In this document: in pieces, positions 43,131 through 52,423 of the stretch
How the letters are laid out: every line of letters begins with the position of its first letter
Position numbering within the stretch: the first letter of the stretch is position 1
Source of the DNA: an uncultured Pseudomonas sp.
Lineage (GTDB): Bacteria; Pseudomonadota; Gammaproteobacteria; Pseudomonadales; Pseudomonadaceae
Assembly (NCBI RefSeq): GCF_913774235.1
Contig: NZ_CAJYDW010000005.1
Span: 124,001-188,000 of the forward strand
Direction: 5' to 3'
DNA: 64,000 nucleotides
Translations under genes and position numbers: made by a program
The notes under the pieces: generated by a model
What the model was told of the DNA's origin: nothing
Databases searched by the model: none
What the model saw: only the letters and a program-made list of their open reading frames with translations

Positions 43131-43703
43131 TCAGCCGAGCAATTCGCTCATGGCGATGATCTGGTCGGCTACCTGGATCAGCTTCTGCTGCTTGCTCATG
43201 GCCTGGCGGCGCATCAGGGTGTAGGCCTCGTCCTCGCTGCAGCCACGCATCTTCATCAGCAGCCCCTTGGCCTGGTCGATTTTCTTGCGCTCCAGCAACT
43301 GCTGCTCACGGGCCTGGAGTTCGGCGCGCAGGGCCTGGTCGGTCTCGAAACGCGCCCGGGCGACATCGATGATGGCCTGCAGGCGGCTGGTCTGGATGCC
43401 CTCGACGATGTAGGCGCTCACCCCGGACTGGATGGCCCGGCGCATCACCTGGGGATCGTGCTCGTCGGTGAACATGACGATGGGCCGGGGCTGGTCGCGG
43501 GTGACCAGGCAGACCTGCTCCATGACGTCGCGGCCGGGGGATTGGGTATCGAACAGGATGACGTCCGGCCGCAATGCCTCGATGCGCGCCGGCAGGTCGA
43601 TGGTCAGGCCGGATTCCTCGATGACGTCGAAGCCGGCTTCGATCAGTGCGGCCTTCAGCCGCCCGACCTTCTTGGGGGTGTCGTCGATGAGCAGGATGCG
43701 CAA
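43131..43703 (-). CDS. nasT: Nitrate-responsive antiterminator NasT (ANTAR)
   Basis: A 190-aa response-regulator-like RNA-binding protein. Residues 1-115 form a receiver-type domain (MRILLIDDTPKKVGRLKAAL, DVILFDTQSPGRD with the Asp, IVMFTDEHDPQ), residues 115-135 a coiled coil, and the ANTAR domain fills the end (KKIDQAKGLLMKMRGCSEDEAYTLMRRQAM). NasT binds hexaloop hairpins in leaders of nitrate-assimilation genes and blocks termination. It is encoded 11 bases after nasS. A likely target in this window is the leader of the transporter gene that starts at 37490. Confidence 0.95.
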   Translation of the reverse strand: MRILLIDDTPKKVGRLKAALIEAGFDVIEESGLTIDLPARIEALRPDVILFDTQSPGRDVMEQVCLVTRDQPRPIVMFTDEHDPQVMRRAIQSGVSAYIVEGIQTSRLQAIIDVARARFETDQALRAELQAREQQLLERKKIDQAKGLLMKMRGCSEDEAYTLMRRQAMSKQQKLIQVADQIIAMSELLG

Positions 43704-43714
43704 GGTCGTGCTCC

Positions 43715-44938
43715 CTAGTGGTCGGCGAGGGCGTGGAGGTCGAAGCTGCGGGCGTAGCCGGCCGGATCGCTGCCGTCCCAGGCGCGGCCATCGAGCAGGA
43801 CGCTGTGGCGCCGGGTGGCCGGCACCGCCAGCCCCAGGCTGGTGGCCGCGTCACGATACAGCTCGGTGCATTGCACCGCCGCGGCGATGCCCTGGTAGTC
43901 CGGGTCTTCGCGCAGCAGGCCCCAGCGACGGAATTGGGTGAGAAACCAGAGACCGTCGGAGAGATAGGGTGGGTTGACTTCCCCCTGGCGATGGAAAGCC
44001 AGTGGGTGGGCATCCTCCCAGTGGTGATCCAGGCCATCCTGGTAGCGACCGAGGAAGCGCTCGCTCACAAGCGCCGGCTCGGCGTTGACATAGGCTGCGC
44101 CACTGATGAGCTGGGCGGTGCTGGCGCGGTTCTCGGCGTTTTCCTCGATGAAGCGGCTGGCATCGAGCAGGGTGCGGATCAAGGCGCGGGCGGTGTTGGG
44201 ATAGCGTTCGGCGAAGGCGCGGGTGCAGGTCAGCACCTTTTCCGGATGGTCCGGCCAGATGGCCTGGGTGGTGGTCAGGGTGAAGCCCTGCTCACCGGCC
44301 ACCGCGGCTGCGCCCCAGGGCTCGCCCACGCAGTAGCCGTCCACTCGGCCGGCGGCCAGGTGCTCGGGCATCTGCGGCGGCGGTACCAGCACGGTACGCA
44401 CGTCGTGAAGGGGGTGGATGCCTTGGGCGGCCAGCCAATAATAGAGCCAGAAGATGTGGGTGCCGGTAGGGAAGGTGTGCGCCAGGGTCAGCGGCTGGGC
44501 GCCGGGCTCGCGAACACGGGCCACGAAGGAAGCAATGTCCTTTACGCCCGCCAGCGCCAGGCTGCGCGCCAGATTGATGCTCTGGCCATTCTGCGCCAGG
44601 CCCATGAGTACCGCCATGTCGGTCGCCGGGGCGCCGCCCAGGCCCAGCTGGATGCCGTAGACGAGGCCGTAGAGGCTATGGGCGGCATCCAGGCGGCCGC
44701 CGAGCAGGTTGTCTCTCAGCGCCGACCAGGACGGTTGGCGATGCAGGTGCAGGGTCAGGCCGTGGGGTTCGCCGAAGCCCTGGGTCGCCGCCACGATCAG
44801 TGAAGCGGCATCGCTCAGCGGCAGGAAGCCCAGGTTGAGTTCGGGTTTTTCCGGGGCGTCCGAGCCGGCTACCCAGAGGTGCGCGGCGGACGAGGGGGAC
44901 GAGGCGGGCATGGGGTCTCCGGCGGCTGACTTGGGCAT
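43715..44938 (-). CDS. nasS: Nitrate sensor NasS
   Basis: A 407-aa protein of the NrtA/CmpA substrate-binding family without a signal peptide; it starts with a polar stretch (PKSAAGDPMPASSPSSAAH), so it stays in the cytoplasm, as NasS does. Motifs: ELNLGFLPLSDAASLIVAATQGF near 35, ARTFP-like LTLAHTFPTGTHIFWLYYWLAAQGI near 150, and EHLAAGRVDGYCVGEPWGAAAV near 195. Without nitrate it holds NasT inactive; nitrate binding releases it. It precedes nasT in the same operon. The ATG at 44938 was kept; an internal ATG nine codons later is possible. Confidence 0.92.
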   Translation of the reverse strand: MPKSAAGDPMPASSPSSAAHLWVAGSDAPEKPELNLGFLPLSDAASLIVAATQGFGEPHGLTLHLHRQPSWSALRDNLLGGRLDAAHSLYGLVYGIQLGLGGAPATDMAVLMGLAQNGQSINLARSLALAGVKDIASFVARVREPGAQPLTLAHTFPTGTHIFWLYYWLAAQGIHPLHDVRTVLVPPPQMPEHLAAGRVDGYCVGEPWGAAAVAGEQGFTLTTTQAIWPDHPEKVLTCTRAFAERYPNTARALIRTLLDASRFIEENAENRASTAQLISGAAYVNAEPALVSERFLGRYQDGLDHHWEDAHPLAFHRQGEVNPPYLSDGLWFLTQFRRWGLLREDPDYQGIAAAVQCTELYRDAATSLGLAVPATRRHSVLLDGRAWDGSDPAGYARSFDLHALADH

Positions 44939-45068
44939 TCACACGACCTTTCGTGAGCCATTGTGGGGACAGGCACGCGGGCAGCGTCAAGCCTTCCATG
45001 CGGGGCGCGTATCCCGCACGGCAGACTACCTGGCTGCAGCGGCTGCCTCGCCCAGGGCCTGCGGCAAT

Positions 45069-45096
45069 GGGACGAACCCGCGATGGGGCTCGTCCC
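45069..45096 (-). terminator. Hairpin after the acylase-like gene
   Basis: On the minus strand GGGACGA...TCGTCCC arms with an inner GCCC/GGGT pairing lie 6 bases after the stop codon of the penicillin-acylase-like gene. No U-run follows, so termination would be weak. Confidence 0.5.
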
Positions 45097-45102
45097 TGGC
45101 AT

Positions 45103-47475
45103 TCACTTCTGCGGTATCAGCAGCAGGCGGTCGCGGCCATAGACGCGTTCCAGGTTCTGCGGTTGCAGCGGCAGACTCTGGTATTGGCCCTTGACCCAGC
45201 CATTGCCCGGGGTACCGGCCTGGCTAGCCTGCAGCGGCTCGGTCAGGCCGAAGTCCACCACCAGGCGCAGCGCCGGCGCCAGCCAGACCTTCGAGTCACC
45301 GCCCCAGTGGCTGGCGGTCAGGTCCAGGGTGGACGCATCGCCGCCGGAGGCAGCACCGGCCAGGCGATGCAGGCGACCCCACTGCCAGGCGGCGCGGTCG
45401 CTGCCCAGTTGCGCCACGCAGCGGTCGATGGTGGCGGCCAGCGCGCGGGCGAAGACGGCGGGCTTGCCCGCCTGGGGGCCGTCGCCCCAGTAGGGGCTGT
45501 CGTCCCGTGCCAGCAGGTGGTCGACGACGGGGTTGTAGCCGGTATCGCTCAGCGTGGTGAAGGCGTGCCAGGCCGGGCTGTCGGTCCCCCCGAGTGCCTT
45601 GGCGAAGGTCTGCTCGGCCAGGACCTGAAGGAAGGTCTCGTAGATCGCCGCATCGGCCGAGCTGGCTGTCAGGCGACCGTCGAAGGCCAGCAGGCGGCTC
45701 AGGGCTTCTTCCGCCGCGCGGCGCTGGTCGGCGGGCAGGGCGGCGATGGCCTGGCGCAGCGGGGTGGCAAAGCCGGGGGCGCCGAGTTGGGTCTTCAGCT
45801 TGGCGGCCAGGGTAGTGGTCTGGTCCTGCTGCAGGGCCATGGCATCACGGGAGTCCAGGCGTGCGGAGCGGCCGGCCAGTTGCGCCAGGCGCTCCTGACG
45901 CTCGGGGCCGGCCCAGCTACTGGAGAGCTGCATGCCGTAGCCACGCGGTACCACCCGGTTATTGGCGGTGCCGAGCCAGCCCTCGGCAGGGTCCTGGTCG
46001 TAGGGGTGCAGCATGGGATCGGCGTAGCCGTCCCAGGCGTAGCGCTCGTCCCAGCCGGGCGAGGGCAGCAGGCCAAGGCCGCTGCGCCGGTTGGGGTAGC
46101 GGCCGGTCACCTGCCAGCCGATGTGCTCGGCGTCGGCGAACACCAGGTTCCAGTCGCTGGCTCGCAGGTCCCGTGCCAGTTCGAAGGCGCGCTCCACGTC
46201 CTTGGCGCGCGAGAGGTCGAAGAGGGCATCCAGACTCTTGTCGGCTTCCAGGCGACTGCTGCGCAGGGCCAGGCCATAGCCATTGGCGTCCGGCGCCAGC
46301 GCCAGGTTGAGCAGCGGGCCGCGTGGACTGCTGTAGAGGGTTTCCCGGCGCGGCTTCTCGCCGCGGATGAAGAAGGTTTCCACCCGCTCACTGGCGGGCT
46401 GCCACTGGCCGTTGCTCTGTACCTGCAGGCGACCGCCCTGGCGTTGCAGGCGCTCCAGGTAGAGATCCTGGCTATCGCCCATCAGGGTGGCAGCGCCCCA
46501 GGCCAGCTTGCCGTTGTAGCCATCCAGCAGCAGCGGCAGACCGGGCAGGGTGGTACCCACCGCCTCGAAGCGCGGCGCTCTCAGGGTCACCAGGGTGAAG
46601 GGCGACTGGCCATCGAAGGCGCTGACCTTGTCCACGCCCAGCAGGCTGCGGCCGCTGCGGGTATGGCCGGGCGTCGCCGCCCAGGCGGTGCCGGTGGGGC
46701 CGCCGAAGGGTGCGAGCTGGGCCAATTGCCGCTGGACGTCCAGCAGGGCCTCGAGACCGGGTACCTGGCCACGCAGATTAAGGCCACGCAGCTTGGCTGT
46801 CTCTTCGTCGGGCAGGGGTTCGTCGGGATAGGTGGGCAGCAGCCAGGCCAGGCGCTCGGGGCCGACCTGGGCCGCCAGGGCCAGGGCCGCGGTTTCCTTG
46901 CGCAGGTCCACGGCCTGGGCGAAGTTGAGCAGCTCGAAGAGCAGGGCGCTGTCTTCGGGTTTCCAGTACTCGGTGCGATAGTCGTGCCCGTTCAGTTCGA
47001 CCCGCTCGCCGGCCCGGTAGAGATAGGCGTTGACGCCGCGGGCATAGACCTCGAAGAAGGTCTTCAGTCGCGGCGAGGCGTTGGCAAAGGCCACCTGGGC
47101 GGCCTTGCGCAGGTCCACGGCGCGCATGAAGCGGTCGGTATCCAGCCGGCTGTCGCCATAGGCCTCGGCCAGCCGGCCCTGGGCCAGCAAGCGCAGCTCG
47201 ATCATCTGCGGCAGCCGTTCGCTGGCGTGGACGTAGCCCAGGGCGAACAGAGCGTCGTGGAAGGTGGTGGTCTCGATCAGCGGCTGGCCTTCGGCGTTGC
47301 GCCGCACCGAGGCGGTCTGCGCCAGGCCGCGCAGCGGCAGGCTGCCCTTGAGTTGCGGCTGGCCGCGGGTCGGCGATTCCTCGGCGAAATACTGGCAGCC
47401 GGCGAGGGTGACCAGTAGCCCGAGGGCGGCGAGGCGCAGGGGCGCGCGCTGGCGAAGGCGAAGGGACGAGACCAT
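45103..47475 (-). CDS. Penicillin-acylase-family lipoprotein with a substituted active site
   Basis: A 790-aa member of the Ntn-hydrolase penicillin acylase family, in which acyl-homoserine lactone acylases are also found. A lipobox (LGLLVTLAGC) marks it as a lipoprotein. Family landmarks: the propeptide-side GYVHASERLPQMIELR near residue 80, the linker end at 255-270 and TANNRVVPRGYGMQ near 500. The catalytic beta-chain start, normally S-N-x-W, reads G-T-A-W (262-265), so the nucleophilic Ser is Gly, and the downstream NPHL segment reads VDKV. It may be inactive or rely on the neighbouring Thr. It is a single gene on the minus strand. Confidence 0.88.
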   Translation of the reverse strand: MVSSLRLRQRAPLRLAALGLLVTLAGCQYFAEESPTRGQPQLKGSLPLRGLAQTASVRRNAEGQPLIETTTFHDALFALGYVHASERLPQMIELRLLAQGRLAEAYGDSRLDTDRFMRAVDLRKAAQVAFANASPRLKTFFEVYARGVNAYLYRAGERVELNGHDYRTEYWKPEDSALLFELLNFAQAVDLRKETAALALAAQVGPERLAWLLPTYPDEPLPDEETAKLRGLNLRGQVPGLEALLDVQRQLAQLAPFGGPTGTAWAATPGHTRSGRSLLGVDKVSAFDGQSPFTLVTLRAPRFEAVGTTLPGLPLLLDGYNGKLAWGAATLMGDSQDLYLERLQRQGGRLQVQSNGQWQPASERVETFFIRGEKPRRETLYSSPRGPLLNLALAPDANGYGLALRSSRLEADKSLDALFDLSRAKDVERAFELARDLRASDWNLVFADAEHIGWQVTGRYPNRRSGLGLLPSPGWDERYAWDGYADPMLHPYDQDPAEGWLGTANNRVVPRGYGMQLSSSWAGPERQERLAQLAGRSARLDSRDAMALQQDQTTTLAAKLKTQLGAPGFATPLRQAIAALPADQRRAAEEALSRLLAFDGRLTASSADAAIYETFLQVLAEQTFAKALGGTDSPAWHAFTTLSDTGYNPVVDHLLARDDSPYWGDGPQAGKPAVFARALAATIDRCVAQLGSDRAAWQWGRLHRLAGAASGGDASTLDLTASHWGGDSKVWLAPALRLVVDFGLTEPLQASQAGTPGNGWVKGQYQSLPLQPQNLERVYGRDRLLLIPQK

Positions 47476-47622
47476 GAAGAACGGGCACTCCGGTGGGTGG
47501 ATACCAAGGGTGCGCTACGTTAGCAGGGTCCACGTCGGGGGCAAGTCTGCCGACGCTGGTCGGTAGTTACAACCGGCCCGATGAGCGTATCTTTGCCTGA
47601 TCCCTACCCAAGGATAGATACC

Positions 47623-48000
47623 ATGTCGCGTACGGAAGAACTGGAGCGCTACGAGCAGCGTCTGCGCGAGGCTATGCTCGCTGGCGCTGTGGCTGAGCTA
47701 GACGACCTGATCGATGATGACCTGGTGTTCACCGGGCCTACCGGGGAGGTACTGTCCAAGGCGCAGGATCTCGCGGCCCACCGTGACGGAATTCTGCGAA
47801 TCACGCGACTCGACCTCTTCGAGTCGCGGCTGCACGCCGTGGGTGACCTCGTCATCGCCACCACCCAGGCGAGGCTCGAAGCGACCTATGCCGGCCATCC
47901 GGTATCGGGCATCTTCGCCTACACCCGTATGTGGCACGAGACTACCCAGGGCTGGCGGGTCGCCGCCGGCCAGTGTGCCAGGCTCGGAGACTTGGCCTAG
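47623..48000 (+). CDS. NTF2-like (SnoaL/DUF4440-type) protein
   Basis: A 125-aa protein with the cone-shaped NTF2 fold: a helical start (TEELERYEQRLREAMLAGAVAELDDLIDDDLVFTGPTGEV) followed by beta-strands LHAVGDLVIATTQARLEATYAG and GIFAYTRMWHETTQGWRVAAGQCAR. The last stretch, YTRMWHETTQGWRVAAG, is the usual ending of DUF4440-type members. The start at 47623 has AAGGA at 9 bases; an in-frame ATG at 47581 adds 14 unlikely residues. The family holds small enzymes and binding proteins; the function here is unknown. It converges on the next gene with only 13 bases between stops. Confidence 0.85.
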   Translation: MSRTEELERYEQRLREAMLAGAVAELDDLIDDDLVFTGPTGEVLSKAQDLAAHRDGILRITRLDLFESRLHAVGDLVIATTQARLEATYAGHPVSGIFAYTRMWHETTQGWRVAAGQCARLGDLA

Positions 48001-48013
48001 GTCACTGCTGACG

Positions 48014-48793
48014 TCATCGCAACGCCATCCAGATCAGCAGGGCCGCCTGGAACAGGCAGAAGACCGCCAGGCAGCCGATGGCGAATCTCAGGGAGACGTC
48101 ATCGCGGCGATAGAGGGCGATGCGATCCTCCAGCTGGCGCAGGCTGGCGTCGCGCTCGTCGATCGCCCGGTCGCACTGCTCCAGCAGGGCGGCGCCGTCC
48201 AGCACCGACAGCGCCTGCACCTTGTCGGTATTCCAGTCGTCACGCAGTTGGCTGACCCGGGCGGCCCGGCAGAGCAGCTGTCGCTCGTCGTCCGCTGAGT
48301 GCTCGACCACGAAGCCCTGGCTGGTAAGAACGTGATCGCGGCGTGTGCGGCTCTCCTCATCGAGGGCATCCCGGCGCGCCAGCAGCAGGTCGCGCACGCC
48401 GTAGTGGCCCCAGCGGGGCTTGGCCCAGGCCGCCGCGCGAGCGAGCAGGAAGCGGCCCAGCCCGCGCTCCTCGGGTTCGATCTGCAGGCCGCGCTCCGGG
48501 CCTAGGCGGATCTCGCCGAGCCGGTGATCGACCCAGACTTCCAACACGTTCACTTCCCGGTGCAACAGTTGCCCGGGAATCTGCACCGTCAGTCGCAACA
48601 GACTCTCGTCCGCGCCATGGCGCTCCACCTGGCCGAGTTGCACGAAGCGCAGGGGGCGGGGCCCGACCCGCCGATCCACCGGCAAGGGCATCAGCCGCAG
48701 CAACTGGAAGCGCTCGGGCGGCAGGGTGGCCCAGGGATGGGGCTCTTGGGGGGCGGGCTCGACGGCCGGAGATTCTTGTTCGGGGGCTTCCAC
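48014..48793 (-). CDS. Hypothetical protein with a C-terminal membrane anchor
   Basis: A 259-aa protein of no recognised family. The N-terminus is acidic and proline-rich (EAPEQESPAVEPAPQEPHPW). The middle has the pattern FVQLGQVERHGADESLLRLTVQIPGQLLHREVNVLEVWVDHRLGEIRLG, which looks like a beta-sandwich. A helical, charged stretch follows (LLEQCDRAIDERDASLRQLEDRIALYRRDD), and the C-terminus is a single membrane helix (LRFAIGCLAVFCLFQAALLIWMAL). It is thus a probable tail-anchored membrane protein with a cytoplasmic domain. It is separated from the next minus-strand gene by 43 bases, and the two may be one unit. Confidence 0.7.
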   Translation of the reverse strand: MEAPEQESPAVEPAPQEPHPWATLPPERFQLLRLMPLPVDRRVGPRPLRFVQLGQVERHGADESLLRLTVQIPGQLLHREVNVLEVWVDHRLGEIRLGPERGLQIEPEERGLGRFLLARAAAWAKPRWGHYGVRDLLLARRDALDEESRTRRDHVLTSQGFVVEHSADDERQLLCRAARVSQLRDDWNTDKVQALSVLDGAALLEQCDRAIDERDASLRQLEDRIALYRRDDVSLRFAIGCLAVFCLFQAALLIWMALR

Positions 48794-48836
48794 AGGCAGG
48801 CTCCAGGTAGCGCGCCTTCTGGGCGCCTTTGCCGGC

Positions 48837-49805
48837 TTATCGGCCGTTGGCTACGGAACCTGAGCGTTCGACGAAATTGGCTACCCGTTCGATGAGTTCG
48901 CGCGCCAGCGGCCGATCGGGATCGTCGTAGGTGGGCAACTGCGCCCGGAAGTCCGCCGGGGCGATGCGCAGGACGTGATTCATGCCGGGGATGATGGCCA
49001 GTTCGGCGTCCGGCTTGGCGCGCTTGAGCGCCTGGGCATCCTCGACGTCCACCTGGACGTCATGGGTGCCCTGGACGATCAACGCCGGCGCCCGGATGGC
49101 CGCGAAGGCTTGGGACGGATGCTGGCGGAACAAGGAGATCAGATAGGGCTGCACGCTGGGACGCAGCAGCACCAGCAGTTCACGCGGTACCTCGGGCACC
49201 GGGGTACCGCGCAGCAACTGGTCGATGATCCATTGGGCGCTGGCCAGGGCGGCGGGCGACAGCTTGCCGGCCAGTTGTTCGCGCAGCACCACGTCGATGG
49301 GGCGCCCGCTGCCGGCCAGGGTCACCACCCCGGCGACGGGTACCTGATCGGCGGCGAGACTGGCGATCAGGGCGCCCTCGCTGTGGCCGAGCAGGATCAC
49401 CCGGGAAAAGCGCGGATCGGCGTTCAGCAACCTGATCCAGGCGACCAGGTCGGCGACGTAGCGTTCCACGCTGAGATGGCTTTCGTCCGGCTCGGCCCCA
49501 CGGCTGGCGGCGACGCCCCGCTTGTCGAAGCGCACGCTGGCGATGCGTCGCTTGCCCAGCGCCTCGGCCAGCCGCTGCAGGGCGGCATTGCGGGCACCGG
49601 GCCCATTGCCGTCACGGTCGGTAGGCCCCGAGCCGGAGACGAACAGCACCAGCGGTTGCGGCCGCTCGCTACGCGGCAGGATCAGGCTGCCCTGGAGCAC
49701 GCCGCTGCCGGTATCGAGCTGAATGGGACGGTACAGCACGGGATCGGCCGCCTTGGCGAGGGAGGGAAGGGCGAAGCTCAGCAGGATCGAAAACAGCAGA
49801 CGCAT
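48837..49805 (-). CDS. Alpha/beta hydrolase, exported
   Basis: A 322-aa alpha/beta hydrolase with signal peptide MRLLFSILLSFALPSLAKA. Catalytic features: oxyanion-side PLVLFVSGSGPTDRDGNG near residue 50, nucleophile elbow LLGHSEGALIA near 145 (GHSEG), the Asp in LIVQGTHDVQVDVEDA near 250, and the His in IIPGMNHVLRIAP near 275. The family resembles dienelactone hydrolase/serine aminopeptidase S33-type esterases; the substrate is unknown. The ATG at 49805 places the signal peptide at the very start; an in-frame ATG at 49853 precedes it by 16 residues. Upstream of the divergent aroC. Confidence 0.88.
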   Translation of the reverse strand: MRLLFSILLSFALPSLAKAADPVLYRPIQLDTGSGVLQGSLILPRSERPQPLVLFVSGSGPTDRDGNGPGARNAALQRLAEALGKRRIASVRFDKRGVAASRGAEPDESHLSVERYVADLVAWIRLLNADPRFSRVILLGHSEGALIASLAADQVPVAGVVTLAGSGRPIDVVLREQLAGKLSPAALASAQWIIDQLLRGTPVPEVPRELLVLLRPSVQPYLISLFRQHPSQAFAAIRAPALIVQGTHDVQVDVEDAQALKRAKPDAELAIIPGMNHVLRIAPADFRAQLPTYDDPDRPLARELIERVANFVERSGSVANGR

Positions 49806-49939
49806 GAGGACGAGAGCACCGGAAGCACAGGGCGTGTGGGGCCTATCCCGCACACAATCCGTTTAAAAGACAACGACTCGTGTAAAATCGCCCAATTAAG
49901 TTGCATCCATACCTTTCACCCGTAGCGCGGAGCCCTCGC

Positions 49940-51031
49940 ATGTCCGGCAATACCTTCGGCACGCTGTTCACCGTCACCACCGCCGGCGAGAGCCATGGTC
50001 CGGCGCTGGTCGCCATTGTCGATGGTTGCCCCCCCGGACTGCCGCTGGATACCGCCGACCTGCAGCGCGACCTGGACCGGCGCAAGCCCGGCACCAGCCG
50101 CCACACCACCCAGCGCCAGGAGCCGGACGAGGTGGAGATCCTCTCGGGGGTCTTCGAAGGAGTCACCACCGGTACCCCCATCGGCCTATTGATCCGCAAT
50201 ACCGACCAGAAGTCCAAGGATTACTCGGCGATCAAGGACCTGTTCCGCCCGGCGCACGCCGACTACGCCTACCACCACAAGTACGGCCTGCGCGACTACC
50301 GCGGTGGCGGTCGCAGCTCGGCGCGGGAAACCGCCATGCGTGTGGCGGCCGGCGCCATCGCCAAGAAGTACCTGGCCACCCAGGGTATCCGGGTGCGCGG
50401 CTACATGAGCCAGCTGGGCCCCATCGAGATCCCCTTCAAGACCTGGGATAGCGTGGAGGAGAATGCCTTCTTCAGCCCCGATCCGAGCAAGGTGCCGGAG
50501 CTGGAGGCCTACATGGACCAGCTGCGCCGCGACCAGGATTCGGTGGGCGCGCGCATCAGCGTGGTCGCCGACGGTGTGCCGCCGGGCCTGGGCGAGCCGA
50601 TCTTCGACCGCCTCGACGCCGAGCTGGCCTATGCGCTGATGAGCGTCAATGCGGTGAAGGGCGTGGAGATCGGTGCCGGCTTCGCCAGTGTCGCCCAGCG
50701 CGGCACCGAGCACCGTGACGAACTGACTCCGGAAGGCTTCCTGTCCAACAACGCCGGCGGCGTGCTGGGTGGCATCTCCTCCGGCCAGCCCATCGTCGCT
50801 CACCTGGCGCTCAAGCCCACCTCCAGCATCACCACCCCGGGTCGCTCTATCGATGTCCACGGCAATGCCGTCGACGTCATCACCAAGGGGCGTCACGATC
50901 CCTGCGTGGGCATTCGCGCCACCCCCATCGCCGAAGCCATGATGGCTCTGGTGCTGATGGATCACCTGCTGCGCCACCGCGCGCAGAACGCCGAGGTGCG
51001 GGTCAGGACGCCCGTCCTGCCCCAGCTCTGA
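49940..51031 (+). CDS. aroC: Chorismate synthase
   Basis: A 363-aa flavin-dependent enzyme that makes chorismate from EPSP, the last common step of aromatic biosynthesis. All three family signatures are present: [19 protein letters not shown] at residue 16, the [17 protein letters not shown] region near 120, and the final [19 protein letters not shown] near 310. The start at 49940 leaves [20 protein letters not shown], the usual N-terminus. In this locus chorismate also feeds EntC, although aroC is 30 kb away and not co-regulated by any visible site. Length equals that of E. coli AroC (361 aa). Confidence 0.97.
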   Translation: MSGNTFGTLFTVTTAGESHGPALVAIVDGCPPGLPLDTADLQRDLDRRKPGTSRHTTQRQEPDEVEILSGVFEGVTTGTPIGLLIRNTDQKSKDYSAIKDLFRPAHADYAYHHKYGLRDYRGGGRSSARETAMRVAAGAIAKKYLATQGIRVRGYMSQLGPIEIPFKTWDSVEENAFFSPDPSKVPELEAYMDQLRRDQDSVGARISVVADGVPPGLGEPIFDRLDAELAYALMSVNAVKGVEIGAGFASVAQRGTEHRDELTPEGFLSNNAGGVLGGISSGQPIVAHLALKPTSSITTPGRSIDVHGNAVDVITKGRHDPCVGIRATPIAEAMMALVLMDHLLRHRAQNAEVRVRTPVLPQL

Positions 51032-51259
51032 GCCCCCTTCATGCTCAGCTGTGCGTCGGCCAGACGGCGTTGAAGATGCCGGCAAAACGCCCGTCTATCC
51101 CAAGTAGATTCGAGCGCGAGTCCGATTCGTCGCTCAGGCCTCTGCTTCGCTGGCGCTCACCCTCCAGGCCAGCCGTTGGCTGTTACTTCCGCTGGGCGCT
51201 GCGCCTTGTCCGACTCTAGCTCGCAAGATCCTGCACAGGCACCGAGTGCCGGCCGGACG

Positions 51260-52423
51260 ATGGCGGTGCCCTATTGGCGCCTGTCGGGCTTCTACTTCGC
51301 CTACTTCGCGCTGCTGGGAGCCACGGCGCCCTACCTGGGGCTCTACTTCCACCACCTGGGCTTTTCCGGCACCGCCATCGGCCAACTGGTGGCCATCCCC
51401 ATGTTGATGCGGGTGCTGGCACCCAATCTTTGGGGCTGGCTGGCCGATCGCAGCTGGCGCCGCCTGAGCATCGTCCGCCTCGGCGCCGCCTGCACCCTGC
51501 TGTGTTTCTCCGGCATCTACCTTGGCCAGGGCTTCGCCTGGCTGGCGCTGATCATGGCCGGTCATGCCTTTTTCTGGCACGCCGTCTTGCCGCAGTTCGA
51601 AGCCATCACCCTGGCCCACCTGCGCGACCAGCCACAGCGCTACGCGCGTATCCGCCTCTGGGGCTCCATCGGTTTCATCGCCGCCGTGGCGGGGCTCGGC
51701 TGGGCCTTCGAATTCGTCAGTCTGGATCTCTATCCCGCCTACCTGCTGCTGGTGATGGCGATTATCCTGCTGGCGTCCCTCGCGGTGCCGGGGGTGAAGG
51801 TGGACCCCGGTCAGCGCCCCGAGGCGCCGGCAGAGCCCTTCCTGACCACCCTGCGCCAGCCGCGGGTGCTGGCCTTCTTCGTGGCGGCCGCGCTGATGCA
51901 GCTGTCCCACGGTCCTTACTACACCGTCTTCACCCTGCACCTGGAAGAACTCGGCTATGGCCGCGGCGTCATCGGCCAGCTGTGGTCGCTGGGCGTGATC
52001 GCCGAGGTGGTGATCTTCCTGGTCATGCCGCAGTTGCTGGCCCGGATCGCCCTGACCAGACTGCTGGTCGCCGCCTTCCTGATCGCCGCCGGGCGCTGGT
52101 TACTGCTGGGCGCCCTGGCCGATCACCTGGCGGTACTGCTGTTCGCCCAGTTGCTGCACGCGGCCACCTTCGGTTGCTTCCATGCGGCCGCCATCCAGTT
52201 CGTGCAATCCCATTTCGACCGCCGTCGCCAGGGCCAGGCCCAGTCTCTCTATGCAGCGCTTTCCGGGGCTGGCGGTGCGCTCGGCGCCCTGTATGCTGGC
52301 TATGCCTGGCAGGTGTCCGGAGCCCTCGCGGCCTTCGTTGGCGCCAGCCTGGCGGCGTTGGTAGGCGCCTTCCTCATCCTCTTGTCCGTTAGGTCCAGTA
52401 CGAAAAGTGCCTGCGCTCGGTGA
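51260..52423 (+). CDS. MFS transporter (HcaT/3-phenylpropionate-like), 3' end within a MITE
   Basis: A 387-aa major facilitator of the HcaT/LacY-like group. The N-terminus VPYWRLSGFYFAYFALLGATAPYLGLYFHHLGFSGTAIGQLVAIPMLMRVLAPNLWGWLADRSWRR is typical, and AALMQLSHGPYYTVFTLHLEELGYGRGVIGQLWSLGVIAEV marks the second half. Twelve helices are predicted. The ATG at 51260 fits the family start; an upstream in-frame ATG at 51176 has no conserved context. The last ten codons (RSSTKSACAR, then stop) are encoded by the left end of the MITE at 52391, so the native C-terminus was replaced. Substrate unknown. Confidence 0.87.
   Translation: MAVPYWRLSGFYFAYFALLGATAPYLGLYFHHLGFSGTAIGQLVAIPMLMRVLAPNLWGWLADRSWRRLSIVRLGAACTLLCFSGIYLGQGFAWLALIMAGHAFFWHAVLPQFEAITLAHLRDQPQRYARIRLWGSIGFIAAVAGLGWAFEFVSLDLYPAYLLLVMAIILLASLAVPGVKVDPGQRPEAPAEPFLTTLRQPRVLAFFVAAALMQLSHGPYYTVFTLHLEELGYGRGVIGQLWSLGVIAEVVIFLVMPQLLARIALTRLLVAAFLIAAGRWLLLGALADHLAVLLFAQLLHAATFGCFHAAAIQFVQSHFDRRRQGQAQSLYAALSGAGGALGALYAGYAWQVSGALAAFVGASLAALVGAFLILLSVRSSTKSACAR

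Noticed and set aside
44953-47418. 821-aa plus-strand frame opposite the penicillin-acylase-like gene
   Set aside because: Shadow of the real minus-strand gene; composition is Gln/Gly-rich and there is no recognisable start context or motif.
51176-51259. Upstream in-frame start of the MFS gene
   Set aside because: The extra 28 residues are polar and unlike MFS N-termini; the family begins at the ATG at 51260.
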